Notes: generated from the sequence alone by a model not told the origin. A DNA stretch of 61,050 nucleotides from Gammaproteobacteria bacterium (GCA_022340485.1 JAJDNX010000123.1:1-61050), one strand, 5' to 3'; numbered from the stretch's first letter, positions 16,059-28,576 are shown. Program-made: numbers and translations.

Positions 16059-16101
16059 TTAACATAGGTCAAGGTTAAACATGCTTTCCGGCCAGTAGGA
16101 T
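16059..16101 (+). promoter_or_regulatory. DNR-type promoter of norCB
   Basis: TTAAC-ATAG-GTCAA (16059-16072) is one base from the DNR consensus TTGAC-N4-GTCAA. A -10-like TAGGAT at 16096-16101 sits about 30 bases from its centre, a class II layout. The same TAGGAT hexamer appears in front of nirS. Confidence 0.6.
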
Positions 16102-16134
16102 GTCACCCAACCCCAGTTGGAAGAGGAGTCGACT

Positions 16135-16569
16135 ATGAGTGGTACCTTCACAAAATCCATGGCGCGCAACATCTTTTATGGTGGCAGTGTCTTCTTCTTT
16201 TTACTTTTTCTGGCACTGACCTTCAATACCACGAAGGCCCTGCCCGAACGGGACAACCGCGGTGCCATCAGTCCCGTGGTCGCCAAGGGCAAGCTGATCT
16301 GGGAAGAGAACGACTGTATCGGTTGTCATACCTTGCTGGGCGAGGGCGCCTACTTTGCGCCGGAGCTGGGTAACGTCTATACACGCTACGGCAACAGCAA
16401 GGAGGCCATTATCGGCTTCATCAAGAGTCGCCCGGTAGATGGCATCCCTGGTCGTCGCAGCATGCCGCAGTTCAATTTCAGCGACGAAGAGCTGAACGCA
16501 CTGGCGGAATTCCTGAAATACACCTCAGAAATCAACACGGCGGGCTGGCCGCCCAATGTCCAGGGTTAA
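16135..16569 (+). CDS. norC: Nitric oxide reductase cytochrome c subunit NorC
   Basis: The 144-aa membrane-anchored cytochrome c passes electrons to NorB for 2 NO to N2O. The start at 16135 follows GAGGAG; an upstream ATG adds six residues. One N-terminal helix (about residues 14-32) anchors it, and the single haem motif CIGCH lies near residue 62, with Met in RRSMPQF as the likely sixth ligand. It is 15 bases upstream of norB. Confidence 0.96.
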   Translation: MSGTFTKSMARNIFYGGSVFFFLLFLALTFNTTKALPERDNRGAISPVVAKGKLIWEENDCIGCHTLLGEGAYFAPELGNVYTRYGNSKEAIIGFIKSRPVDGIPGRRSMPQFNFSDEELNALAEFLKYTSEINTAGWPPNVQG

Positions 16570-17979
<1,410 letters not shown>

Positions 17980-18012
17980 TTCACTACCAGGGGAGTTGAT
18001 GCTCCCGCACTT

Positions 18013-18053
18013 GCAGCGGGTTGATACAGCAATGGATCAACCTGCTTTTTTTT
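18013..18053 (+). terminator. Probable terminator after norB
   Basis: GGTTGAT (18019-18025) pairs with ATCAACC (18036-18042) and is followed by TGC and a run of eight T. The loop is ten bases. It would end part of the norCB transcript before norQ. Confidence 0.6.
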
Positions 18054-18198
18054 GCAGGGATACGAACCACAGCCCGTGTCCTGACGAATTGACATGAATC
18101 ATGGTAAATGCAGGGCACCCGGACTCGTTTTATAGCCAGTGAAAGCGGGGCATGGGTGCTTGCAGCTCATGACTGCAAGCAAGACAGGAGGATGTCTG

Positions 18199-19011
18199 AT
18201 GGATGCAACTGCGGAAACACACACCAGTCTTGGTAGCCTGCCGTTCTACAAGCCGCAGGGTAACGAGGTGGTGCTGTTCGAATATGCCTGGCGACATTGT
18301 CTGCCGATGCTGATCAAGGGTCCGACGGGTTGCGGCAAGACGCGTTTTGTCCAGTACATGGCAGCCAGCCTCGGACGCCCCCTGTATACCGTTGCCTGTC
18401 ACGATGACCTGACAGCCGCCGATCTTGTGGGTCGCCACCTGATCGGTGATCACGGTACCTACTGGAGCGATGGTCCACTGACCCGTGCCGTGCGTGAAGG
18501 TGCCATCTGCTACCTCGACGAGGTGGTGGAGGCACGCAAGGATACTACCGTGGTGTTGCACCCGCTGACCGATGATCGCCGTATCCTGCCGATCGAACGC
18601 ACCGGCGAGACGCTACAGGCACCGGCGGAATTTATGCTGGTGGTCTCCTACAATCCGGGCTATCAGAACCTGCTCAAGGGGATGAAACCGAGCACCCGCC
18701 AGCGCTTCGTCGCGAAGCGTTTTGATTTTCCCGAACCGTCACTGGAAGCAGAGGTCCTGCAAGGCGAGTCCGGCATCGACGCTACACTGGCAAAGCGGCT
18801 GGTGGCGCTGGCAACGGCCTTGCGTGCCCTCAAGGACCATGATCTGGAAGAAGCGGCATCCACGCGCCTGCTGGTGTATGCCGCCACCCTGATCCGGAGT
18901 GGCTTCGATCCGCTGGAGGCCTGCCGTTCGGCACTGGTGGAGCCGCTTACCGATGACGAGGAGACCGCCGTCGCCCTGATGGAGGTGGTGCATGCCACGT
19001 TTGGCGCATGA
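18199..19011 (+). CDS. norQ: NorQ/CbbQ family MoxR AAA+ ATPase
   Basis: The 270-aa ATPase works with NorD to activate NO reductase, probably by helping insert the non-haem iron. The start at 18199 follows CAGGAGG; the frame is open 20 codons further but without a ribosome site. The Walker A is GPTGCGKTR (about residues 40-48) and the Walker B CYLDEVVEA. It overlaps the following ORF by about 20 bases. Confidence 0.93.
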   Translation: MDATAETHTSLGSLPFYKPQGNEVVLFEYAWRHCLPMLIKGPTGCGKTRFVQYMAASLGRPLYTVACHDDLTAADLVGRHLIGDHGTYWSDGPLTRAVREGAICYLDEVVEARKDTTVVLHPLTDDRRILPIERTGETLQAPAEFMLVVSYNPGYQNLLKGMKPSTRQRFVAKRFDFPEPSLEAEVLQGESGIDATLAKRLVALATALRALKDHDLEEAASTRLLVYAATLIRSGFDPLEACRSALVEPLTDDEETAVALMEVVHATFGA

Positions 19012-19399
19012 TTCACCAGCGGCCGGGGAGGTAGCCCCCGGGCAGGGGCTCGCCGTGGCAGCCGAGGCCCTGTATCTCGTCAACCTGCTGCTGTTGCCCG
19101 GTGTGGGCTTCCTGGTGCTGCTGGCACTGTATCTGCGGAACCTCCGTGTGGCCCCGCCACTGGCTGTCTGCCACCTGCGCCAGACGCTTTCTGCCAGCCT
19201 GTGGGCGGGTGCGCTGCTGCTGGTGGCCAATGTCATGATTCTGCTGCTTGGTGGTTACCACAGTCCCTACACCTGGATGGTGGTCATCATCTACTTCACC
19301 ACCTGCCATGCCACGCTGGTATTGCTGGGTGTGATGGGGCTTGCCAAGGCGATGGCCGGCCAGTGTTTCCGGTTCCCGCTGGTTGGCCGACCGGTCTGA
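18992..19399 (+). CDS. Small integral membrane protein between norQ and the Fe-S protein (DUF4870-like)
   Basis: The 135-aa protein has three hydrophobic helices at about residues 27-48, 68-90 and 95-118. The short second-to-third loop (GGYHSPYTW) and the arrangement recall DUF4870/Tic20-like proteins. It overlaps norQ and ends one base before the next start, so it is part of the nor operon. Its role is unknown; it may help NorQD or the Fe-S protein at the membrane. Confidence 0.7.
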   Translation: MPRLAHDSPAAGEVAPGQGLAVAAEALYLVNLLLLPGVGFLVLLALYLRNLRVAPPLAVCHLRQTLSASLWAGALLLVANVMILLLGGYHSPYTWMVVIIYFTTCHATLVLLGVMGLAKAMAGQCFRFPLVGRPV

Positions 19400-19400
19400 G

Positions 19401-20363
19401 ATGGGCGTGCAGCGACATTCTTTGAGCCGCTACCGCCGGTGGTTGCAGGCGGGCTTCTTTATTCTGTTCGTGGTGGCTCCGCCACTGGATGTCTTCCGTT
19501 ATGACCTGACGCTGGGCCATTTCATTGTCCTTGGCAGGCCCTGGACACTGGGGCTGGATGCCCTGATCAGTGGCGACATCAGTGCCCCCCGGGCAGTAGC
19601 AAACGTCATTGTGCGCGGTTTCCTGCCGGTGCTGCTGGTTGGTGCTGCGCTGATCTGGACAGCATGGCGCTATGGACGCCTGTATTGCGGCTGGCTGTGC
19701 CCGCATTTTTCCGTGGTGGAAACGGTCAATGCGCTGATGCAACGCGCCAGTGGCAAGCCAAGTATCTGGGAATCCCAGCCGTTACCGGCACGGCGTCCGG
19801 ATGGTCGTACGGTGTTGCCGGACGGGCGTTACTGGCTGCTGACGGTTCCGCTTGCGGCCGCCTTTGCCTTTCTCTGGGCACTGAGTCTGCTGAGCTACCT
19901 GTTACCGCCCTTCGAGATTTACCACAACCTGCTCAACGCCAGCCTGACTGGCAACCAGGCACGCTTCCTCGGTATCGGCACACTGCTGTTCTTTATCGAT
20001 TTCATGTTTGCCCGCCACCTGTTTTGCCGCTTTGGCTGTGCGGTCGGGTTGTTTCAAAGCCTTGCCTGGATGGCAAACCCGCGTGCGCTGGTGGTTGGTT
20101 TTGACAGTTCACGGGCGCGCAGCTGCCAGGCCTGCAATAATGCCTGTGACAATGCCTGTCCCATGCGGCTGCGGCCACGCACGATCAAGCGCCGCATGTT
20201 TACCTGTACCGAATGCACCCAGTGCATCTCGGCCTGTGAACAGGTACAGGCCGACAACCCGGCAGGAGGCCTGTTGCAGTGGGTGGATGATGCGCACGCC
20301 ATCCCGGTGGCCACCGGCCGATCGATCCGGCCTCGTAGTGGTAAAGCGGTAGCGGATTACTGA
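19401..20363 (+). CDS. Polytopic 4Fe-4S membrane protein (NosR/NapH/CcoG-like) in the nor operon
   Basis: The start is taken at 19401, right after the previous stop, giving 320 aa. It has several transmembrane helices with two CxxxCP-type sites (LYCGWLCPHFS and FCRFGCAVG). The C-terminal ferredoxin region holds CQACNNACDNACP and CTECTQCISACE, for two [4Fe-4S] clusters. NapH- and CcoG-like proteins move electrons across the membrane or handle copper. Its last base overlaps the norD start, so it appears to belong to NO reductase assembly or electron supply. This gene is not part of classical nor operons. Confidence 0.82.
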   Translation: MGVQRHSLSRYRRWLQAGFFILFVVAPPLDVFRYDLTLGHFIVLGRPWTLGLDALISGDISAPRAVANVIVRGFLPVLLVGAALIWTAWRYGRLYCGWLCPHFSVVETVNALMQRASGKPSIWESQPLPARRPDGRTVLPDGRYWLLTVPLAAAFAFLWALSLLSYLLPPFEIYHNLLNASLTGNQARFLGIGTLLFFIDFMFARHLFCRFGCAVGLFQSLAWMANPRALVVGFDSSRARSCQACNNACDNACPMRLRPRTIKRRMFTCTECTQCISACEQVQADNPAGGLLQWVDDAHAIPVATGRSIRPRSGKAVADY

Positions 20364-22204
20364 TGGAAGAGCAGGTCGGACAACTCTGGGACCGCCTGAT
20401 TACCCGGGCCGCGGAACAGCGTTATCCTGCGGCAGCCGTGACGCTGGAGCAGGTCAGCAGGACGGCGGCGATCCTGTTCCGCGCACTCGGCGGTGACGCT
20501 GGTCTGCGGGTCGAGGCCGCGACGGCTACCGCACATGGTGCCAGGCGATCCTGGCTGCAGCGTATCGCCGGCAGTAACACCTCCGTGAAACTCTCCTGGC
20601 GCGATGCGCAGGCGCTGCGGCTGCCACCGGTCATTGACTGTTTTGCCGAGGCCAGCCTGAACCGTGACCTGTACCTGTGGCTGGCGGCACTCGCTGCACA
20701 AACCGCCAGCAATCAGGCTGCGGACTGGTTTGTACGCAGTCAGCAGATGACGCTGGCTGTGCTGGACGAGTACCCGGGTATGGGCACGCGTTACCGGCGT
20801 CTGGTGGCGGCGCACCTGGCGCAACGTCCGCATCCCGAACGGATGCATGCCGATGAAGCGGCCCGGGAACAGGCGATCCGTGCCGCATTACAGCACCCCG
20901 GCAGTTGCCGCCATCTGCCTGTGGCAAAACGTGCGCCGCAGCCGGTGTTGTTGTGGTTGCACCCGACGCCACCGCTGCCAGCAGCCAGCAGCGCGGATAC
21001 CGCCGGCGAAGACGCCGGGTCGTGCGATCATGAGGGCCTCAGCAAGGCGCTTGAGGACCAGAGCCGCAGGCAGGCCGAACGTGTCGACATGCCGGAAGAA
21101 AACCGTGGTCTGATTGCCGTGCGCATGGAAAACATCTTTACCTGGGGCGAGTTTGCCAGGGTGGACCGTGGTACGGAGGAGAACGAGGACCTTGATGAGG
21201 CCGCGGCTGCTGCCGAATCCATGGATCGCTTCAGTGTGACCCGGGGCGGCAAGACGATCGCCTCGCGCCTGCGCTTTGATCTCGATCTGCCCTCGGAGAG
21301 TTGCGACGATCAGCAGATCGGTACCGGTATCCTGTTGCCAGAGTGGGATTACAAGGCACAACGGCTGCAGCCGGCTTACTGTCGTATCCAGCCCATGGTC
21401 GCGGCAGATGCCAGTCCTGTCGAATTGCCGGAGAGACTGCGACGTACGGCACGGTTGTTGCAGGCACAGTTCCAGTGGCTGGCACCGGCACGAGTCTGGC
21501 ACCGTGAACAGCAGGAAGGGCAGGAAATCGATCTGGATGCCTACCTGCGCTTCCGTGGGGAGCGTGCCGCCGGACAGGCGGTCGCCGGTGATCGCCTCTA
21601 CCGTGACATGCGCAGTGGTGCCCGTGACCTGGCCTGCCTGTTGCTGGCCGACCTGTCGTTATCTACCGATGCCTTTGTCAATGACAGGGTTCGGGTGATC
21701 GATGTGATACGTGACAGCCTGTTCCTGTTTGCCGAATCGCTGGCCGCTACCGGTGACCGCTTCGCCATGTACGGTTTCTCCTCGCGACGTCGTGATCCGG
21801 TACGTTTTCATCAATTAAAGGGCTTTACCGAATCCTACAATGCGCGCGTGCGTGGCCGTATCGATGCCATCAAGCCCGGTTACTATACCCGCATGGGGGC
21901 GGCGGTGCGGCATGCCACCCAGCTCCTGGCCGGGCAGCCGGCGGGTCGTCGCTTGCTGCTGTTGCTGACCGATGGCAAACCGAATGACCTGGACCGCTAT
22001 GAAGGGCGTTACGGCATCGAGGATACCCGGCATGCCCTCAGGCAGGCGCGGGAGCAGGGATTGCAGCCTTTTTGTGTCACTGTCGACCAGCGTGCCGGTG
22101 AATACCTGCCGCACCTGTTTGGCAGTGGTGGCTACGTACTGATCCACCGGCCATCGCAACTGCCACGTGAGTTGCCACTGCTGTATGCGCGGCTCACGGC
22201 CTAG
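20363..22204 (+). CDS. norD: NorD, VWA-domain NO reductase activation protein
   Basis: The 613-aa protein ends in a von Willebrand A domain with a MIDAS DLSLST at about residue 428 and a second metal-site Asp in TDGKPND at about residue 537. The N-terminal two-thirds is the helical NorD/CbbO domain. It partners with NorQ to mature NorCB. The ATG overlaps the previous gene's stop (ATGA type), confirming operon linkage. Confidence 0.93.
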   Translation: MEEQVGQLWDRLITRAAEQRYPAAAVTLEQVSRTAAILFRALGGDAGLRVEAATATAHGARRSWLQRIAGSNTSVKLSWRDAQALRLPPVIDCFAEASLNRDLYLWLAALAAQTASNQAADWFVRSQQMTLAVLDEYPGMGTRYRRLVAAHLAQRPHPERMHADEAAREQAIRAALQHPGSCRHLPVAKRAPQPVLLWLHPTPPLPAASSADTAGEDAGSCDHEGLSKALEDQSRRQAERVDMPEENRGLIAVRMENIFTWGEFARVDRGTEENEDLDEAAAAAESMDRFSVTRGGKTIASRLRFDLDLPSESCDDQQIGTGILLPEWDYKAQRLQPAYCRIQPMVAADASPVELPERLRRTARLLQAQFQWLAPARVWHREQQEGQEIDLDAYLRFRGERAAGQAVAGDRLYRDMRSGARDLACLLLADLSLSTDAFVNDRVRVIDVIRDSLFLFAESLAATGDRFAMYGFSSRRRDPVRFHQLKGFTESYNARVRGRIDAIKPGYYTRMGAAVRHATQLLAGQPAGRRLLLLLTDGKPNDLDRYEGRYGIEDTRHALRQAREQGLQPFCVTVDQRAGEYLPHLFGSGGYVLIHRPSQLPRELPLLYARLTA

Positions 22205-22291
22205 CAGGCCAAGGGTTCAATTTGCCTGCGCTTGCTCGCTCATGGACGAACCGGCGTATTGACATCCGGATAGGCCGCCACAAGCGCTAAC

Positions 22292-22333
22292 TTGATGCAG
22301 ATCAAGGCGATGCACGGGCGACACCGATAGCGT
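22292..22333 (+). promoter_or_regulatory. FNR-type box upstream of nirI
   Basis: TTGAT-GCAG-ATCAA (22292-22305) is a perfect FNR consensus, 60 bases before the nirI start. A weak -10-like TAGCGT (22328-22333) lies at the class II distance. Confidence 0.65.
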
Positions 22334-22365
22334 TCCGGGTATCTCCTGGCAGCCCGGCCCGTCAC

Positions 22366-23985
22366 ATGACTAGAACGCTACGTAACAGCCTCCCTTTGTC
22401 CGCATGGCTGTGGTGCCTGTGTCTGCTGGGTGTGGCCGGCAGCCTCCACAGCGCCTGCGCCACGGGGACTGAGGAAGTGGTGCGGCAGTACTTCCCGCAG
22501 GCGACGCATGTCGGCGAGTTTGCCGGCGAACCACTGGCTGCGCCGGTGTTTCAGGACGAGCAGCTGCTGGGTTATCTCATGCGCACCTCCGATATTGCAC
22601 CGATCCCGGCCTATTCCGGTGAGCCGATCACCCTGCTGGTCGGACTGGATCTCGAGGGCAAGATTACCGGCCTCAAGATCACGGAACACTCCGAGCCCAT
22701 CCTCGTGGTAGGCATTTCCGAGCAGGACCTTGCACACTATGTTGAGCAGTACCGGGGGGTAACGGTCGAGCAGAAGGTCAAGCTGGGCGGCGCGGAACGC
22801 GAAGGCTATGTCACCATAGATGGCATCACCGGTGCCACCATCACCGCCATGGTGATGAATGCCACGGTCATGAAGTCTGTACAGCAAGTGGCTGCCACCC
22901 GTGGTATCCCGCGGTCGCCTGAAGGGGCCGCAGCGGAAGTCGATCCTGCCTTGCCTGACTCGCAGGAAAACCGGCAGACCGAGGCAGCCCGCTCGACGCC
23001 ACCACCTGCCTGGTGGCTGGGCGAGTCCGCCGAGCCTTTCTGGGTCTCGGTGTGGCGAGATCGTGTCTGGCAGATCTCGATATTGATCGTCGCCCTTGTC
23101 GTCCTGACCCTTATCCTGCTGTTTCAGGACTGGCTCACCCGCCGGCCCGCTATGTTGCGCATCGTGCGCACCACTTTTCTGTTGTTTACGCTGTTCTTTA
23201 TTGGCTGGTATGCGCTTGCGCAGCTGTCGGTTATCCATGTGCTGACGTTTATCAATGCCATTTTGCACCGCTTTAGCTGGGAATCGTTCCTGGTCGATCC
23301 GCTGATCTTCATACTCTGGGGTTATGTGGCGCTGACCCTGCTATTGTGGGGACGTGGCGTCTACTGTGGCTGGCTATGCCCCTTCGGTGCCCTGCAGGAA
23401 CTGCTTCACCAGCTGGCGCAGCGGCTGAAGATCCCGGAATACAAGTTCCCGGATGTCGTGCACGAGCGCCTTACTGCCATCAAGTACATCCTCTTTATCG
23501 CGCTGTTCGGCCTGTCGTTGCAGTCCATCGGTTATGCCGCCCGGGCCGCCGAGGTGGAGCCCTTCAAGACGGCCATCGTGATGCACTTCGACCGTGGCGG
23601 AATCTTCTTGCTGTATGCCCTGGGCCTGTTGCTGATCGCCGTGTTCAATCGCAAGTTCTTTTGCAAGTACCTGTGTCCACTGGGCGCGGCACTGGCGATC
23701 CCGGCGCCACTGCGCATCTTTGACTGGCTGCGGCGGCGTAAGGAATGTGGCCGGCCCTGCCAGATCTGTGCCCGGCAGTGCGAGGTGCAGGCGATTCGGC
23801 CGACCGGTGAAATCAACCCGAACGAATGTCACTACTGCCTGGACTGCCAGCTGACCTACTGGGATGATCACAACTGCCCGCCACTGTCGGAAAAGCGTAT
23901 CAGAAGGGAAAAGAGTCAAAAGGCGCTGGAGCGGATCCAGGCAGCAGGGGCAGCCACCAGCCCAGGGGGAAAAATAGCGGATTGA
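22366..23985 (+). CDS. nirI: NirI/NosR family regulator-like flavo-iron-sulfur membrane protein
   Basis: The 539-aa protein has a signal segment and then a periplasmic FMN-binding domain with the covalent attachment site DGITGATIT (around residue 155). Transmembrane helices carry CGWLCPFGAL and CKYLCPLGAA, and a C-terminal ferredoxin region carries CxxCxxxC and CHYCLDC motifs. It is shorter than typical NosR (700 aa or more). Its place directly upstream of nirS, with no nosZ here, argues for NirI, which supports nirS expression or electron supply. Confidence 0.85.
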   Translation: MTRTLRNSLPLSAWLWCLCLLGVAGSLHSACATGTEEVVRQYFPQATHVGEFAGEPLAAPVFQDEQLLGYLMRTSDIAPIPAYSGEPITLLVGLDLEGKITGLKITEHSEPILVVGISEQDLAHYVEQYRGVTVEQKVKLGGAEREGYVTIDGITGATITAMVMNATVMKSVQQVAATRGIPRSPEGAAAEVDPALPDSQENRQTEAARSTPPPAWWLGESAEPFWVSVWRDRVWQISILIVALVVLTLILLFQDWLTRRPAMLRIVRTTFLLFTLFFIGWYALAQLSVIHVLTFINAILHRFSWESFLVDPLIFILWGYVALTLLLWGRGVYCGWLCPFGALQELLHQLAQRLKIPEYKFPDVVHERLTAIKYILFIALFGLSLQSIGYAARAAEVEPFKTAIVMHFDRGGIFLLYALGLLLIAVFNRKFFCKYLCPLGAALAIPAPLRIFDWLRRRKECGRPCQICARQCEVQAIRPTGEINPNECHYCLDCQLTYWDDHNCPPLSEKRIRREKSQKALERIQAAGAATSPGGKIAD

Positions 23986-24013
23986 ACGAACCATGCAGAA
24001 TGTCATGCAAAAA

Positions 24014-25827
<1,814 letters not shown>

Positions 25828-25845
25828 GTACTTGTGTTGTGAGTT

Positions 25846-25879
25846 CGGGAAGGGGGCATCCCCCTTCCCGGTTTTTTTT
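25846..25879 (+). terminator. Rho-independent terminator between nirS and nirC
   Basis: CGGGAAGGGGG (25846-25856), a CAT loop and CCCCCTTCCCG (25860-25870) form a perfect 11-bp stem, followed by G and eight T. It would limit readthrough so that nirS mRNA greatly exceeds the haem d1 biosynthesis message. Confidence 0.92.
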
Positions 25880-25918
25880 GAGGCACAGCCTGTAGCCACA
25901 TAAAGATCAGCTGACGAA

Positions 25919-26245
25919 ATGATGCAATCCAGATTTATGGCGGTTGTTTTCTGCGTGCTCTCTGGCATGGGTGCCACAGTATTCGCGGCACCGGACAGCG
26001 CCCGCCAGGCTGAACTGCTTTATTTGCTGAAACATGACTGTGGTTCCTGTCATGGCATGACCCGCAAGGGTGGGCTGGGACCGCCGTTACTCCCCGAATC
26101 CCTCAGTAATCGATCACAGCAACTGCTGCTTGGTACCATTCTGGATGGCCGCCCGGGTACCCCCATGCCGCCATGGCGCGGTGAGTTGTCCGAACAGGAT
26201 GCACAATGGTTGATCGAGGCGATGCGCCGCGGGGAGGGCTTGTGA
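25919..26245 (+). CDS. nirC: Cytochrome c55X NirC
   Basis: The 108-aa exported monohaem cytochrome c has a signal peptide, the haem site CGSCH (about residues 41-45) and Met near TPMPPW as the sixth ligand. NirC usually lies next to nirS and nirF and is thought to give electrons during nirS maturation or nitrite reduction. It overlaps the nirF start. Confidence 0.85.
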   Translation: MMQSRFMAVVFCVLSGMGATVFAAPDSARQAELLYLLKHDCGSCHGMTRKGGLGPPLLPESLSNRSQQLLLGTILDGRPGTPMPPWRGELSEQDAQWLIEAMRRGEGL

Positions 26246-27522
26246 ACACCTCACCACAAAACGGGGTCAGGAAACTCTTTTTCTTCAGCGCCACCATTTT
26301 CGGGAGCGGACGCCCGCAACAGGTTCCTGGCAGCTTTTTGCGCGACTGCGGTTGGATTTTTCTGTCCCTGGTGTTTCTCTCTGGCAGCAGTCAAATCGCG
26401 AACGCAGACTGCCTGATTCGTGGCACCGGTGACCTGGGGGTGGTGGTCGAGCGTGCCACTGGCAGTGTGCAAATCCTCGATACCACGGCCAGATCCAGAC
26501 TGTTCAGGGTCACCGGTCTCGGTGATCTTTCGCATGCCTCGGTTGTGTTTTCCCGTGACGAGCGCTATGCGTATATCTTTGGCCGTGATGGAGGGCTGTC
26601 CAGGGTTGACCTGCTTTGTGGCACACTCGACAAACGCGTGGTACAGGCCGGTAACAGCATCGGCGGCGCCATTTCACAGGACGGTTCGCTGGTCGCGGTC
26701 TCCAATTACACGCCGGGTGGTGTGAAGGTATTTGACGCCGACTCCCTGGTACTGGTTGCTGATTTGCCGGCGATAGGGAAAGACGGCAAACCCTCAAAGG
26801 TCGTCGGTCTGGTGGATGCGCCAGGACAGCAGTTCGTCTACACGCTCTATGATGCCGGTGAGATACGGATAGCCGACCTCTCTGACCGGGCTGCGCCGGT
26901 GGTGACTACGTACCGTGACATCGGCCGGCTCCCCTATGACGCCCTGATTACACCGGATGGCCGCTATTATATTGCTGGCCTGTTCGGCGAAGATGGCCTG
27001 GCGTTGCTGGATCTGTGGGAACCACAGGAGGGTGTGCGGCGCATCATGGACCATTATGGCCGCGGCAAGGAGGCATTGCCGGTCTACAAGATGCCGCACC
27101 TGGAAGGCTGGGCCATGGCGGGACGCTATGCCTTTATCCCGGCGGTAGGTCAGCATGAGGTGCTGGTCGTGGACAGTGACAGCTGGCAGGAAGTTGGCCG
27201 TATCGCTGTGCACGGGCAACCGGTGTTCGTCGTGGCGCGTCCGGATGGCCGCCAGGTATGGGTGAACTTCGCCCATCCGCTGAATGACACCGTGCAGGTC
27301 ATCGACACGCAAAAAATGCAGGTGGTGCATACCCTGCAACCTGGCAAGGGTGTCTTGCATATGGAGTTTGCGCCGCGTGGTGAAACCCTCTGGCTGTCTG
27401 TTCGGGATGACGACCAGGTACAGGTCTATGACACGGCGAGTCTTGCACGCGTGGCACAGCTCAAGGTTGAAAAGCCCAGCGGGATTTTCTTTACTGCCAG
27501 GGCACACCGGACAGGACTGTAA
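26242..27522 (+). CDS. nirF: Haem d1 biosynthesis protein NirF
   Basis: The start is a GTG at 26242 that overlaps the nirC stop and follows GGGGAGGG; the frame is open 12 codons upstream. The 426-aa product has an N-terminal signal-anchor and a d1-propeller fold (YAYIFGRDGGLSRVD, YYIAGLFGEDG, and a repeat late in the chain). NirF acts late in haem d1 synthesis. It is followed by nirD two bases later. Confidence 0.93.
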   Translation: MNTSPQNGVRKLFFFSATIFGSGRPQQVPGSFLRDCGWIFLSLVFLSGSSQIANADCLIRGTGDLGVVVERATGSVQILDTTARSRLFRVTGLGDLSHASVVFSRDERYAYIFGRDGGLSRVDLLCGTLDKRVVQAGNSIGGAISQDGSLVAVSNYTPGGVKVFDADSLVLVADLPAIGKDGKPSKVVGLVDAPGQQFVYTLYDAGEIRIADLSDRAAPVVTTYRDIGRLPYDALITPDGRYYIAGLFGEDGLALLDLWEPQEGVRRIMDHYGRGKEALPVYKMPHLEGWAMAGRYAFIPAVGQHEVLVVDSDSWQEVGRIAVHGQPVFVVARPDGRQVWVNFAHPLNDTVQVIDTQKMQVVHTLQPGKGVLHMEFAPRGETLWLSVRDDDQVQVYDTASLARVAQLKVEKPSGIFFTARAHRTGL

Positions 27523-27524
27523 TC

Positions 27525-28049
27525 ATGTCAAGGAAACAAAAACCTGCAGCAGCTGCCTCACAGGCGACAAGTCCACTCGCGATCCTGGATACACCGGTTA
27601 CCCTGACAGGGTTGGAGAAATGCCTGCTAAATGAATATCAGCGCGGCTTTCCCCTGTGTGCCTCACCCTTTGCACGGATCGCCGAACAGCAGGGCGTGAC
27701 CGAAGATGAGGTCATCGGGACACTGGAATCACTGCAGCAACGGGGTCTGATTAGTCGTGTGGGACCGGTATTTGCACCGCAGCGTGCCGGTGCCAGTACC
27801 CTGGCAGCGCTTGCGGTCCCCGCGGAAGATCTTACACAAGTTGCAGAATATATTAGTAATTTCGAAGCGGTGAATCACAACTATGAACGCGAACACCACT
27901 ATAACCTGTGGTTCGTGGTCACGGCACCGGATCAGGCGCAGGTACAACGCGTGCTGGGCAGGATCGAGGCAGAGACCGGCTTGCAGGTCCTTGATCTGCC
28001 TCTGGAAAGATCGTTTTATATTGACCTGGGATTTCCGTTATGGTGCTGA
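27525..28049 (+). CDS. nirD: Sirohaem decarboxylase subunit NirD
   Basis: This 174-aa AsnC/Lrp-like protein is one of four related subunits (NirDLGH) that decarboxylate 12,18-groups of sirohaem in the haem d1 pathway. The winged-helix N-terminal half (FPLCASPFARIAEQQGVTEDEV) precedes the ligand-binding domain (AVNHNYEREHHYNLWFVV). The H-x-Y-E-R-E-H-x-Y-N-x-W signature of this family is complete. It overlaps the next gene by ten bases. Confidence 0.9.
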   Translation: MSRKQKPAAAASQATSPLAILDTPVTLTGLEKCLLNEYQRGFPLCASPFARIAEQQGVTEDEVIGTLESLQQRGLISRVGPVFAPQRAGASTLAALAVPAEDLTQVAEYISNFEAVNHNYEREHHYNLWFVVTAPDQAQVQRVLGRIEAETGLQVLDLPLERSFYIDLGFPLWC

Positions 28050-28576
28050 GCGAGCAAGACCGTGAGCTGATTGCCGCAATCCAGGGAGGCCTGCCGCTGG
28101 TGGCCAGACCGTATGCTGCAATTGCTGCCCGGCTCGGTCTGCATGAGGATGAGGTGATTGTGCGGCTGGCGGCACTGCAGCAAGCCGGGATGATTAAACG
28201 CATGGGCGTGGTCGTCAAACACCGTGCGCTCGGCTACAATGCCAATGCCATGGTTGTCTGGGACATCCCGGATGCCGAGGTGGCGCATATCGGTGCCCTA
28301 CTGGCCGGGGAAACCTGTATCACCCTGTGTTACCAGCGCCCGCGGCGGCTTCCGGAATGGCGCTACAACCTGTTCTGCATGATCCATGGCCGTGAGCGGG
28401 ATAGTGTGCTGCGGCGCCTGGAACAGATCGTTGCCCTACATGGCCTGGAAAAGTTTCCGCATACGGTGTTGTTCAGTGGCCGCAGTTTCAAGCAGCGCGG
28501 TGCGCATTATGTGGAAACCGGCAAGTTGACGGGATCTCTGCACGGGTCTCCTAGTCGGAAAAAGGCGCATGGATAG
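28040..28576 (+). CDS. nirL: Sirohaem decarboxylase subunit NirL
   Basis: The 178-aa protein is a paralogue of NirD with the same two-domain layout: GLPLVARPYAAIAARLGL then CYQRPRRLPEWRYNLFCMIHG. The RRxPxWxYNxFxMxHG signature marks the NirL/NirH type rather than NirD/NirG. The order nirD-nirL-nirG-nirH and its length fit the Pseudomonas nomenclature. It overlaps nirG by eight bases. Confidence 0.88.
   Translation: MVLSEQDRELIAAIQGGLPLVARPYAAIAARLGLHEDEVIVRLAALQQAGMIKRMGVVVKHRALGYNANAMVVWDIPDAEVAHIGALLAGETCITLCYQRPRRLPEWRYNLFCMIHGRERDSVLRRLEQIVALHGLEKFPHTVLFSGRSFKQRGAHYVETGKLTGSLHGSPSRKKAHG

Noticed and set aside
18089..18102. FNR-like TTGAC-ATGA-ATCAT before norQ
   Set aside because: One mismatch and no -10 at the class II distance; norQ probably relies on readthrough or a different promoter.
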